Positions 1-8,370 of a stretch of DNA of 64,000 bases are shown one piece after another. Positions within the stretch are counted from its first letter, which is position 1. Each line of letters starts with the position of its first letter. The position numbers and the translations under genes are program-made. The DNA lies in NCBI GenBank assembly GCA_020073485.1, contig JAIQFB010000004.1, positions 186,001-250,000 on the forward strand. The letters run 5' to 3'. Source of the stretch: Terriglobia bacterium (lineage in GTDB: Bacteria > Acidobacteriota > Terriglobia > Acidiferrales > UBA7541). The notes below the pieces were generated by a model, which ran no database searches, had not been told where the DNA came from, and was given only the letters and a program-made list of their open reading frames with translations.

Positions 1-1440
1 AGAGTGAAGGTCTTCTTCCTCGTGTTAGAAGTGGTACTCACCGTAAGCGTGGACGTCCCGGAGCCGGCCACCGAGGTTGGATTGAATAAGGCCGTGGCGC
101 CCGAAGGTAATCCGCTGATCGTGAAAGTTTCTGTTCCTGTGAACCCGGCGCCCGCAGTTGTTGTAACCGTATAGGTTGCGACCGTTCCTGCCGTGATCGT
201 CTCAGCGGTTGGCGAAACGGCCACGGTAAACGTCCCGGTCAGGACCAGAGTTGCCGCCACCGAATGAACCTCGCTGCCGTCCGTACCGGTAATCGTAAGG
301 GGATAGGTCCCTACAGGAGAGGACAGGGTGGTGGCCACCGTCAACGTTGTCGAACCAGACGTCGTTCTCGATGCGGGACTGAAACTTGCTGTCGCTCCGG
401 TTGGAAGACCAGTGACACTGAATGTGACCGTCCCGGTAAAGCCAGTCAGCGTTGACATTGTGGCCGAGTAGGTAGTGCTCTTTCCTTGGACAATCGTGCG
501 TGAGGTCGGCGTTTCGGTAAGCGTGAAGGTCGAGGCAGGCGAATTTACCATCAGCGTCGAGGTCGCGCTGTGCGTCAGCGCACCGCTTGTCCCCGTAATC
601 GTGAGTGTGTAGCTGCCTGCCGGCGTGGTACCCGATGTAGTGATGGCTAGCGTGGATGTCCCGGAACCCGTAACGGATGTGGGGTTGAACGTCCCCGTCG
701 CCCCGGTTGGTAACCCGGTCACGGAGAAGGTAACAGCTCCGCTGAATCCGTTCGTCCCAGTGGCTGTTGCCGTGAAGCTGGTACCGCTACCCTGGACCAC
801 CGACTGTGAAGCGGGCGAGGAGGATAGCGTGAAGTTCGGCACCGGCTCCGCGTTCACCACAAGTGTTGCGGTCGCACCATGTGTTAACGCTCCACTGGTG
901 CCTGTAATCGTCAGTGTGTACGTGCCGTTGGGTGTCGTTGCCAGGGTCGTTACCGTCAGCGTCGATGTGCCGGAACCTGTAACGGAAGTGGGATTGAATG
1001 TTCCGGTCGCGCCGGTCGGCAATCCGTTCACACTGAGGGAAACGGCTCCGTTGAAACCGTTCACAGCCGTAATCGTTGCCGTATACGTTGTGCCGGTGCC
1101 TTGCACTACCGATTGTGTGGCTGGCGAAGCCGTTACTGTGAAATCGGGGGTGACCGGCGCATTCACAACGAGCGTAACGGTCACGCTGTGCGTCAACGTT
1201 CCGCTGGTGCCGGTGATCGTCAGCGTGTACGCGCCGGTCGGAGTCGTTGCCGCAGTCGATACCGTCAACGTCGAGGTTCCCGATCCCGTGACTGAGGTGG
1301 GACTGAACGTCCCGGTCGCACCAGCGGGCAACCCGCTCACGCTGAAGGAAACCGCTCCGCTGAAACCGTTTGCCGCGGCTGCGGCCGCCGTGTACGTCGT
1401 AGTGCCGCCTTGGGTCACAGTCTGCGACATTGGCAAGGAC
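1..1440 (-). repeat. Tandem repeats of about 300 nt encoding Ig-like domains
   Basis: The phrase encoding FNPTSVTGSG recurs near 75, 375, 672, 988 and 1291, a period of roughly 300 nt or 100 residues. Two further copies occur near 2547 and 2849, beyond the LamG segment. The copies differ at many silent sites, so they are old protein-domain duplications rather than a recent DNA expansion. The array continues past the left edge. Confidence 0.85.
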
Positions 1441-4400
1441 GCCAGCGCGAAGTCGGGAGAGAGCGTGGCGCCGCCGTAAATCTGTTGAACTTCGGAGGCC
1501 GACAACGCCCGGTTGTAAAGCTGTAGATCGTCCATCTGGCCACCGGCGAAGGATGTGGTGCCGGCGCGCGAAAATATGTAAAGAGGATAGGTGCCGAAGC
1601 TTCCGGAATTATTGCTGTTGTACGTCTGCTTCAATGCTGTTTGCAGGACGCCGTCGATGTAGAGGTTCACCTCATTGGCCGCTGCCTGGGTCATATCGTA
1701 GACAACTGCCAGATGGTGCCAGACGCCCGACGTGGGCTGCGAAAAGCACTTGATGTTGAATCCGGTGTTGCCGTCGATACCGATTTCCATGGCGGTAACG
1801 CCGCAGTCCGGCGCCTCGTCCGGAAAGAACGCAAAGACGTTGCTGTAATTGTTGTAATTGTCGCTGAATTCAAACAGGGTATCGCCGTTGGTTCCCCCGC
1901 TGGTGTAGGTGCGGTTCACCCAAGTCGCAACGGTGACTGCGCTGGTCGCGCTCAAATTGATGGAAGCGGTGCTGGCGTACTGATTGGTGTTGTTGGCCGA
2001 AATTGCGTTTCCGATCTTGCCCGGCACCCAAGTCACGCCGTTAAACAGCGTTGCGGTGTAACCGCTGCCTGAGGAATCGACCGCCGTCGTGCCTGAGCCC
2101 GCATCGAACGTCCAGTGGCCCACCAATCCGGACAAAGTGGACGTTACGGTTAGTGTCGCGGTCCCGCTGATTGCTCCTGAAGCAGCCTTGATCGTAGTGC
2201 TCCCCGCGGCCACGCCGGTCGCCAGGCCAGCAGCGGTGATCGTGGCAACGCCGGGGGTCGAAGACGTCCAGGTAACCGAACTGGTCAGATTTTGCGTGCT
2301 GGTGTCACTGTAGGTTCCCGTGGCAATGTACTGCTGCGTCCCCCCGACGAAGATAGAAGTACTTGCTGGAGTCAGAGCTATCGACACCAGTGTGGGACCA
2401 CTCGAGCTGAGCACGAGGAGATTCGCCGTCGAGCTGTGCGTCAGGCTTCCGCTCGTTCCCGTGATTGTTACTGTATATCCGCCAGTCGTCGCCGTGGCGC
2501 TGGCCGTCAGATTCAGAGTGGTCGACCCGGATCCGGTGACGGAAGTGGGGTTGAATGTTCCGGTCACCCCGGCTGGCAAGCCGCTGACGCTAAAGGCGAT
2601 GGAGCCACTGAACCCGCCTAGGCTCGTGGCCAAGGTCGTGAAGCTGGTGCTGTTGCCCTGGACCACGTTTTGTGAACTGGGCGACGTGGAAAGTGAAAAA
2701 TCCACGGTAGCATTGACGACCAGTGACACGGTTGTGGAGTGAGTCAGCGCTCCGCTGGTCCCGGTAATAGTCAACGTGTAGGTCCCCGTGGGTGTTGTCG
2801 CCGAAGTTGCGACGTTCAGTGTGGAAGATCCTGATCCGGTCACCGAGGCCGGATTGAAGAACGATGTTGCACCGGTGGGCAAGCCGCTCACACTAAGGCC
2901 AACGGTCCCGCTAAAGCCAGTGCCCGCGGTTATGGTCGCAGTATAGGAAGTGCCGCTGCCTTCGGGAGTGGACTGAGAGGCGGGGGTGGCCGACAAAGTA
3001 AAATTCGGCACTACGGTAATTGTTCGCGTCGGCGGATTCGGGTCGCTGAGATTGTAATTGTCAGTCACAGTCAAAGAAGCCACATCCGTCCCAGCCGCTG
3101 AGAACGTCACCGAGCCCGGATTTTGCACGGTGCTCGTACTCGGAGTTCCGTTGGGAAATACCCAGGAATAGCCGGTAATTGTGCCATTAGCATTGGGATC
3201 TGTTCCGGTCCCTGCGAAACTGACCGATTGTCCCGCACCAATGGTTACATTCGTTGCGGGACTTGTGATTATCCCCGTAGGAGGTTGAAGCGAGCCGGCA
3301 ACCGGAAGCTGGACAAAATTAGCCACCGATGGAACCCCGGAGGAATTTAGGATAAACAACATGTAATAGCCTGGAGGCGCAATGTTGCTGTTAGGCGGAC
3401 CGGTAATATTGAGCACGCCGCTGCCGGGAGTGAAGGACAAGCCTACTAGACGCTGGTCCATGTTGAATGCGTGTGTATCTGCCCCTGTCTTCACCAAGAC
3501 GACAGAAGAAATACTGGCGGCGTCCGGGGTTTGCACCTGGAAGGCACTCGCATAATTCATCGTATTTGAGCTGATGCTGGTGATGGAAGGTCGCGTAGCC
3601 GAAATCACCTGACCGTTCGAATTCGTTGTGAAAAGGTAAGCGGGGGAATAGATCTCCATGCTCGGCTCATAGTTGCCGCGTGATGGATTGCTGCCGGCGA
3701 CCCACACCGTGGCATCCGGCAGGAGCAATGCAACCGAGTGGTAAAGCCGCGGGTAGTTACTTGTCCCTGCAGCGCTGAAACTTCCGGTCGCCCCTGCATT
3801 GGGATCGTATAAGTCGGCGTTTAGAGCGGCTGTGCTGCTGTCTTCATCGTTGGTGGATCCGCCTAGAGCGAGCACTTTGCCCGTGGGTAGAAGGACGGCG
3901 CTCATTTCAATCCGAGGATGTGACATCGAAGGACCGTATACCCACTGCGGGCTGCTTGCGGAAAGATCGATTAGTTCGGTTGTCGCCGTCGCAGGATTTG
4001 CCCCGCCCATAATCATGACGACGGGTTTGTATCCATTGGCAGGGGTTAGGGGCAGCAGCAAGGAGCTACCGTAGGTCCGCGTTCCGCCAAAATTCGTTGT
4101 CGCTACGCCCGTCGTCCAGGTATTGGTGGACGGATCAAAGGTGTTGGAAACGGGGCTGGATCCGGAATCGAAAACCTTGCCGCTGGGCAAGAGATGAAGC
4201 CACGGGTAGAGGGGCGGAGTAAAAGGGGCAGCATAGGCGGGGCTCCACCCGGACGATATGCTATAGATTTCGACAGTGGAATTGGTATTGCCTGTGTCGC
4301 CGAGGCCGGAAAACGTCATGATCCTGCCGTCGCCCAACTCAACGACGGATGGATACCAGCGGCCATGCGCCATATTCTGCAGGTCCGTGAATTGCTGTGT

Positions 4401-4781
4401 TGTGGGGTTGAACGCGGCGGATTTGGGAGATCCGTAAAAGGGATCGTATTGGATGGTGCCGCCATTAACGAACACCCGGCCATCGGGAAGACTCACGGTT
4501 CCGTTGCACCACATGTCCCAGGTCAGCGTTTGTTGAGTGATCGTTCCGGCCTGGGGATCCCAAACCGAGGCTAGGTAGTTGGTGTTCCCAGCCACCCATC
4601 CTGAACCCGAAACCACCAGGACTTTTCCGGTGTTCAGCAAGGCTGCATGGACCGGATTCATAGGCATCTGGTAGGGCAATGTCACCCACTGACCGACAGC
4701 ATTTGCCTGCGCCCGCGAAGAAGACACCCAGAGGAATGCGAAGAGAAATAGCAATGCAACCCTCTGGAAAAGCCGTTTCAT
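1..4781 (-). CDS. Secreted copper radical oxidase (glyoxal/galactose oxidase-like) with PKD, Ig-like and LamG domains, 3' end outside window
   Basis: Read on the minus strand, the frame is open from an ATG at 4781 to the window edge (over 1,590 residues). GGAG lies just upstream of the ATG. A signal peptide (residues 1-25) precedes a kelch beta-propeller (about 30-390) and a galactose-oxidase-type C-terminal domain (DUF1929, about 395-490). The residues that build the Cu/Tyr-Cys radical site in glyoxal oxidases appear to be kept: Cys92 (DMWCNG), Tyr143 (GRWYPS), Tyr347-His348 (RLYHS) and His437 (THAFNMDQR). After this come a PKD-like domain, two Ig-like repeats, a BIG_2-like domain, a LamG/concanavalin-type domain (about 880-1100) and at least five more Ig-like repeats. 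Known family members oxidise aldehydes or sugars outside the cell and make H2O2. The substrate here is unknown. Plus-strand ORFs in this span are shadows. Confidence 0.85.
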   Translation of the reverse strand, partial: MKRLFQRVALLFLFAFLWVSSSRAQANAVGQWVTLPYQMPMNPVHAALLNTGKVLVVSGSGWVAGNTNYLASVWDPQAGTITQQTLTWDMWCNGTVSLPDGRVFVNGGTIQYDPFYGSPKSAAFNPTTQQFTDLQNMAHGRWYPSVVELGDGRIMTFSGLGDTGNTNSTVEIYSISSGWSPAYAAPFTPPLYPWLHLLPSGKVFDSGSSPVSNTFDPSTNTWTTGVATTNFGGTRTYGSSLLLPLTPANGYKPVVMIMGGANPATATTELIDLSASSPQWVYGPSMSHPRIEMSAVLLPTGKVLALGGSTNDEDSSTAALNADLYDPNAGATGSFSAAGTSNYPRLYHSVALLLPDATVWVAGSNPSRGNYEPSMEIYSPAYLFTTNSNGQVISATRPSITSISSNTMNYASAFQVQTPDAASISSVVLVKTGADTHAFNMDQRLVGLSFTPGSGVLNITGPPNSNIAPPGYYMLFILNSSGVPSVANFVQLPVAGSLQPPTGIITSPATNVTIGAGQSVSFAGTGTDPNANGTITGYSWVFPNGTPSTSTVQNPGSVTFSAAGTDVASLTVTDNYNLSDPNPPTRTITVVPNFTLSATPASQSTPEGSGTSYTATITAGTGFSGTVGLSVSGLPTGATSFFNPASVTGSGSSTLNVATSATTPTGTYTLTITGTSGALTHSTTVSLVVNATVDFSLSTSPSSQNVVQGNSTSFTTLATSLGGFSGSIAFSVSGLPAGVTGTFNPTSVTGSGSTTLNLTASATATTGGYTVTITGTSGSLTHSSTANLLVLSSSGPTLVSIALTPASTSIFVGGTQQYIATGTYSDTSTQNLTSSVTWTSSTPGVATITAAGLATGVAAGSTTIKAASGAISGTATLTVTSTLSGLVGHWTFDAGSGTTAVDSSGSGYTATLFNGVTWVPGKIGNAISANNTNQYASTASINLSATSAVTVATWVNRTYTSGGTNGDTLFEFSDNYNNYSNVFAFFPDEAPDCGVTAMEIGIDGNTGFNIKCFSQPTSGVWHHLAVVYDMTQAAANEVNLYIDGVLQTALKQTYNSNNSGSFGTYPLYIFSRAGTTSFAGGQMDDLQLYNRALSASEVQQIYGGATLSPDFALASLPMSQTVTQGGTTTYTAAAAAANGFSGAVSFSVSGLPAGATGTFSPTSVTGSGTSTLTVSTAATTPTGAYTLTITGTSGTLTHSVTVTLVVNAPVTPDFTVTASPATQSVVQGTGTTYTATITAVNGFNGAVSLSVNGLPTGATGTFNPTSVTGSGTSTLTVTTLATTPNGTYTLTITGTSGALTHGATATLVVNAEPVPNFTLSSSPASQSVVQGSGTSFTATATGTNGFSGAVTFSVTGLPTGATGTFNPTSVTGSGTSTLAITTSGTTPAGSYTLTITGTSGALTHSATSTLMVNSPASTFTLTETPTSRTIVQGKSTTYSATMSTLTGFTGTVTFSVTGLPTGATASFSPASRTTSGSTTLTVATTLSSPVGTYPLTITGTDGSEVHSVAATLVLTGTFTVAVSPTAETITAGTVATYTVTTTAGAGFTGTETFTISGLPSGATALFNPTSVAGSGTSTLTVSTTSNTRKKTFT

Positions 4782-5251
4782 TTGTATCTCCATCGAAAGG
4801 AAGGACGTGTAATCAAATGCTACCTCTGAATTCCAAGCTGCCCGAACTATCCCCTGAAATCTGGCCGGAAGGTGGGCCATTTCTCCCCGTCGCGAACAAA
4901 ATTAGCTCAAAGCGATAGCCGCGAATGGATCATTCACTAGAGACAATCCCCCCTGGACGATTTCCATAAGTGCAAGTGGAGGACCAATGTTCTAGGAAAG
5001 TCCGTGTAAGTTTATTACCTACAAATCTTTAGGTTGGAAGGTGTGCACGGAAGTAGATAAGTAAACATGCAAAACAAAACACACAAAATAAGAAGTTCGC
5101 TTCAGGATATGCGCAACAATAGTTACCATTTCTATTTTCAGTTTGGAGCTGCTTGCGATGCCGATCTTGATTGAGACCACCAACTGAATGGGCGCTCGTC
5201 TCTGAGCACTTCCGGCCGATGATCCCAAACGAGTGGGGTGCAGATTGGAGG
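4782..5251. other. Intergenic, no supported gene
   Basis: About 470 bases separate the exoprotein start from the degenerate toxin gene. A 69-codon minus-strand ORF (5019-5228) has no recognisable domain and no good ribosome site, so I do not call it. The segment presumably carries the promoter for the exoprotein on the minus strand. No clear -35/-10 pair was picked out. Confidence 0.5.
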
Positions 5252-5647
5252 CTAAGTCGCGAGGCGGTTTCTGCCGCGACTCATACCCGATAGCCCCCCT
5301 TCTGCGCGAATTCGGGTTCCTGGAACACTCAATTCTCGGCCCATTCCGGCCAGTCCGTATTCCCGCGCGAGGGGAAGAATATTGCCCACACTTTCTGTGA
5401 CCGATTGCGAATCCTTGAGAACTATCAGTCCGTCCAGCAACTCAACAAAGCGCCGGATCTCGGGTTGTTTGATACGCTTGCGCCGCTCAGCCACCAACAG
5501 AGCATTGGTAATCTCAACTGACCAAAGCGCGGGAACCAGGATCGCGTGCCCTTCCAGTGCGACCTATATCCCGTCTGCGTACTCGCTTCCCTCATCCGGA
5601 AAACACCAGGCGAGCGCTACATACGCATCGATGACAATCCCAATCAA
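5252..5647 (-). pseudogene. VapC-like PIN-domain toxin, broken
   Basis: Translating the minus strand from a TTG at 5647, which overlaps the antitoxin stop codon, gives the start of a PIN nuclease with the first catalytic Asp (IVIDAYVALAW) and, further on, the conserved Glu (ALWSVEITNAL). An in-frame TAG at 5564-5566 interrupts it. The reading continues with a typical VapC helix region (ERRKRIKQPEIRRFVELL, then LPLAREYGLA) and then leaves the family pattern where the final YDA..YLELA block with the last Asp residues should be. VapC toxins cleave RNA, commonly initiator tRNA, and are held by the upstream antitoxin. With a nonsense codon and a lost C-terminal active site, this one should be inactive. 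Confidence 0.8.
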
Positions 5648-5889
5648 AACCGCCGCCCCTCTTCCACCATCTGACGGACGCTCATCTTGCCGGGCTTGAT
5701 CCGCTTGCGCAGCTTCCGCATACCCTCCACAATTTCTTTGTACGTCATTCTTGTTCTTGTTTCCTCGACAGGAACCAGCATCGCGGCAGGGATGCCGTGC
5801 CTCGTAATCGTAATTTTCTCTCCGCGGCTGACCCGATCGAGCAAGTCCGCCAGGTGCGTCTTGGCCTCAAAAGCCCCCACTAATGCCAT
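5644..5889 (-). CDS. Phd/YefM-type antitoxin
   Basis: This is an 81-residue protein that starts MALVGAFEAKTHLADLLDRV, the DNA-binding and dimerisation fold of Phd/YefM antitoxins, followed by GEKITITRHGIPAAMLVPVE. The C-terminal tail is basic and charged, as expected of a toxin-neutralising segment. I chose the ATG at 5889 over an upstream in-frame ATG (5997) because GGAGG lies 7 bases before it and the family signature begins there. The stop codon overlaps the start of the vapC remnant, a classic operon arrangement. The antitoxin is intact while its toxin is broken. Confidence 0.85.
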   Translation of the reverse strand: MALVGAFEAKTHLADLLDRVSRGEKITITRHGIPAAMLVPVEETRTRMTYKEIVEGMRKLRKRIKPGKMSVRQMVEEGRRF

Positions 5890-6184
5890 CTTGATGCCTC
5901 CATTTAAACTAGTCGCAACTAGTCTTAGAATGAGCCAAGAAACCACCTCTGTCAAAACAGTAGGCGATAGCGCTGTTAAACCTGCAACCCGGCACACCGC
6001 TGGTGCTATGTCTTCCAGTTCACTTTCTATTCCTAATATGGATAAGGACCCTCAAGAGCCAAGATAATTCATGCGCCCTTGAAGAAAAGCCGGAGAGTTC
6101 GTGATGGCGCCCTCTGAGTGGCTTCATTCACGGCTCTTGGCAAGTTGGGTTCTAGTCTTCTCCGGTGAGCAGCCAGCGACGCTG

Positions 6185-6375
6185 TCCTTTCCCGCGGGCG
6201 CAAGTTCGCCTCAGCGAGCGCCAAAGCACGCACGGCACTTTCCGCGGTGGAACATAGCGCTAGTAAATCTCCTTGGCGAAATGGAAGGGGACAACTTGGC
6301 GCGCCACATCTCGAAGCAAGAAAATTACGCGCGAGCGCGGAAAGGGAATCGTTGATTCCTTGTCCCCGATATCAG
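6185..6375. repeat. Degenerate direct repeat, copy 1, with GGAATC-GTT-GATTCC hairpin
   Basis: This block resembles 6640-6845. Shared stretches include the ACATCTCGAAGCAAGAA segment and the hairpin GGAATCGTTGATTCC (6345-6359), followed by TTGTCCC. The block beyond the hairpin (to about 6410) also resembles 50872-50930. No open reading frame of known function crosses it. Confidence 0.65.
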
Positions 6376-6639
6376 GAAATCTTATCGTCCAAATGGGGTG
6401 GCAGCCGCTGCCCTTGGCCTATCCGCCGTCCTCGGTTAACCCTAATTGGCGTCCGGTCAAAAGCTCGTCCCAGGCCAATTCCGCCTCAGCCACGATTTGC
6501 ACGAACCGTGCATAAGATGCCTTCCGCGGAGACTTTTTCGACTTCATTTGCGCACATCCCGAAAAGGGCTGCAACTTGAAGAATCCATGGCGCTTGTCAG
6601 AGTTTGTTCTGCAAATTTGCCACTTTAGCCCTTCGGTTC

Positions 6640-6845
6640 GCTCGTCCCTACCTGCGGGTGCAAGTCTGCACCAGCGAATGCCGCGCGCACTAAAGCACAC
6701 ACAACACTTTTCGTAACGGCACGGAGCGCAAGTCAGTCTCTTTCGCGAAATGGCAGGGGACAGGTTGGAGCGCCACATCTCGAAGCAAGAAGGTTGCACG
6801 CCGGATCGGGTATGGAATCGTTGATTCCTTGTCCCTAGGATCATC
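6640..6845. repeat. Degenerate direct repeat, copy 2, with the same hairpin
   Basis: This is the second copy of the element at 6185-6375, about 460 bases downstream in the same orientation. The hairpin GGAATCGTTGATTCC lies at 6814-6828. It directly abuts the terminase-like fragment at 6851, so the two may have moved together. Confidence 0.65.
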
Positions 6846-6850
6846 AAGAA

Positions 6851-7080
6851 ACTCGACCATGGGTTCTCGTGGGGCATGTGATGCTGTGGAGTAGGCAAGA
6901 CAGAGCACCATGACCAGGTCGTCGTAATACCCGTTGACAGCCCCATATTGCAGCTTGCCGCTTCTAAGGGCCGTGGGTTCGAAGTGGAACAGCTCTGCTT
7001 CGAGATCCTGCGCCGTGCGGCTCTCGTCGAGAGAGCGCCCGGAGGAGGGAAGTACCAATTTACCCTGCCGAAAGGCTACG
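6851..7080 (-). pseudogene. Terminase-like C-terminal fragment, copy 1
   Basis: The minus strand reads RQGKLVLPSSGRSLDE, then DLEAELFHFEPTALRSG and GYYDDLVMVLCLAY. The basic or glycine-rich segment followed by (Y/H)DDLVMALCLA resembles the end of the nuclease domain of phage terminase large subunits. The family assignment is tentative. A second copy of exactly the same length lies at 55241-55470, with 36 differences in 230 bases by hand count (about 84% identity). Neither copy has the ATPase part. The ORF reads on into the flanking repeat without a plausible protein end. It is most likely a prophage-derived remnant. Confidence 0.5.
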
Positions 7081-7099
7081 GCCATGTCTGTTACGATGC

Positions 7100-7324
7100 G
7101 TGCTTCCGCAAGGATTGTGGCGTTTGACGCCCCGCGAACGTCATGTTGTCGCTCAGGTTGTTGCCGGCATGACAAATAAGGAAATCGCCCAGGAACTCTG
7201 CGCGAGCCTACAGACGGTTAAACATCACCTCACCAACATCTTCAACAAGGTCGGTGTGCACAACCGCCTGGAATTGGCACTCTTCTCGATCGACAATTCG
7301 ATGGGGCAGCGAAAAAAATTGTGA
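7100..7324 (+). pseudogene. LuxR/NarL-type HTH domain, orphan C-terminal fragment of a response regulator
   Basis: From a GTG at 7100 the frame encodes a complete LuxR-type helix-turn-helix: LTPRERHVVAQVVAGMTNKE, then TVKHHLTNIFNKVGVHNRLE. In NarL/FixJ regulators this domain follows a phosphorylated receiver domain. Here the receiver is absent, and the terminase-like fragment on the opposite strand ends within 20 bases of the start. The junction suggests that an insertion or deletion removed the 5' part. A tiny free-standing HTH protein remains possible, but I see no good ribosome site. Confidence 0.65.
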
Positions 7325-7668
7325 TGTTGTCAAGGCGCCAGATGCATCATCCCAAAATGGGCCCCAGTATGCTACCGCACACAGTGCACTTTCGAAACGA
7401 GCTGCCAGGTAGTGCCTGGAGTTTTTCAAACATCCACTAAGGTGTGGGCATCGTGTTTGTTCCCTGTCCCCATCCCGCTGTCTTAGATGCGAAGAACGTG
7501 ATCATAATTTCGTGTACAGCAGGAGAATGGAACTCGGGCCAAGTGCAATAAGGAGCTCCCCTAAGTAGCACCCTTTTTTCGCTTGACAGTTCTGAGTTCA
7601 GCTCTCCCATATTAGATATATATCGCTAACTAGAAGTTATCTGGCTCTGTTGACATCCTTACGAAAGG
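7325..7668. other. Intergenic, no supported gene
   Basis: The segment holds no recognisable coding signal. A TTGACA at about 7584 is not followed at 16-18 bases by a convincing -10. An AT-rich stretch lies near 7610-7630. Confidence 0.4.
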
Positions 7669-8085
7669 TTAGCGATGCCTCAGGCGATACAGATTGAAAC
7701 TCAATCCGAGCAGCAGGGCTTGACGCTTTTGCGTGCGCAGCGAGCGCCCGGCGCACGGGCCGACCGCCTTCTCCGCTTCGCGCTGGATTTTCGCCAGGCC
7801 GCCGAATACATGTAGCGTGATCGAATTAACGGGAATGCGGTACCGCATCGCCACCAAGTTGTGGCAAAGCTTATGAAACACTACCGACCGGAAGAAGAGC
7901 ATGCTGGTGACGATTCCGAGTATCCAGTGCTGTGCTGGAGTCCAGCCGGGATGCTGGGAGACGAACTGAGTCCGCACCGAGAGGGTGATCAGCAGAAGGA
8001 TGATGAACCAGCTGGGATGCAGGTAGATCGGGATGCCAAAGATTCGCCCGAGGGGAATGCCTAAACCAAGTGCAGGCTGCGCCAT
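7669..8085 (-). pseudogene. Site-2 protease (M50) family, truncated and lacking the catalytic Glu
   Basis: The N-terminus is a typical M50/SpoIVFB-like start (GIPLGRIFGIPIYLHPSWFI), with two membrane segments and then the zinc-binding helix. The expected HELGH motif reads HKLCH (residues about 72-76), so the catalytic glutamate is replaced by lysine. The following RYRIPVNSITLHVFGGLAKI matches the family. After about residue 105 the sequence diverges and stops at 138 residues, where intact members with CBS domains run to about 370. Both the active-site change and the missing second half point to a dead gene. Confidence 0.75.
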
Positions 8086-8370
8086 CGCGAGTCTCTCAAT
8101 TCGATTCTAGTAGAATGGGGGCCAGGAAACCCCGCTTGCGGGGAATATTTCCACCGGAAGTTGCGATTTGGACCTCTTACTCGCGCATCGTACGCTTCTC
8201 TTTTCCCCGACACAACGAATTTGAGCAAAGCAGACTCCAGCGACATCACGGGGAATGTACGTCCGGACTCTCTGCGGAAATGATAAGCTTCGACATCTCT
8301 TCTCGAAGTTTCAGGGAAAAATGACCAGAATTCGTGCGTGGGAGCCACTCGCCCGAATACGGAGGAGTCC

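Noticed and set aside
1-1440. CRISPR array
   Set aside because: The repeat unit is about 300 bases with diverged copies and no spacers; it codes for protein domains.
264-2742. Plus-strand ORFs over the first 2.7 kb, including a 284-codon one with VPEPVTDVGLNVPVAP repeats
   Set aside because: They are the reverse complement of the Ig-like repeats. The minus frame has a signal peptide, named domains and a ribosome site; the plus ORFs have none.
5019-5228. 69-codon minus ORF
   Set aside because: No ribosome site, no domain, low-complexity composition typical of intergenic sequence.
6419-6946. 175-codon minus ORF as a real gene
   Set aside because: It runs across two different repeat copies and out of frame with the terminase-like fragment; no family is recognisable.
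7584-7630. Promoter from TTGACA and an AT-rich stretch
   Set aside because: The spacing to any -10-like hexamer is about 22 bases and no plus-strand gene follows.
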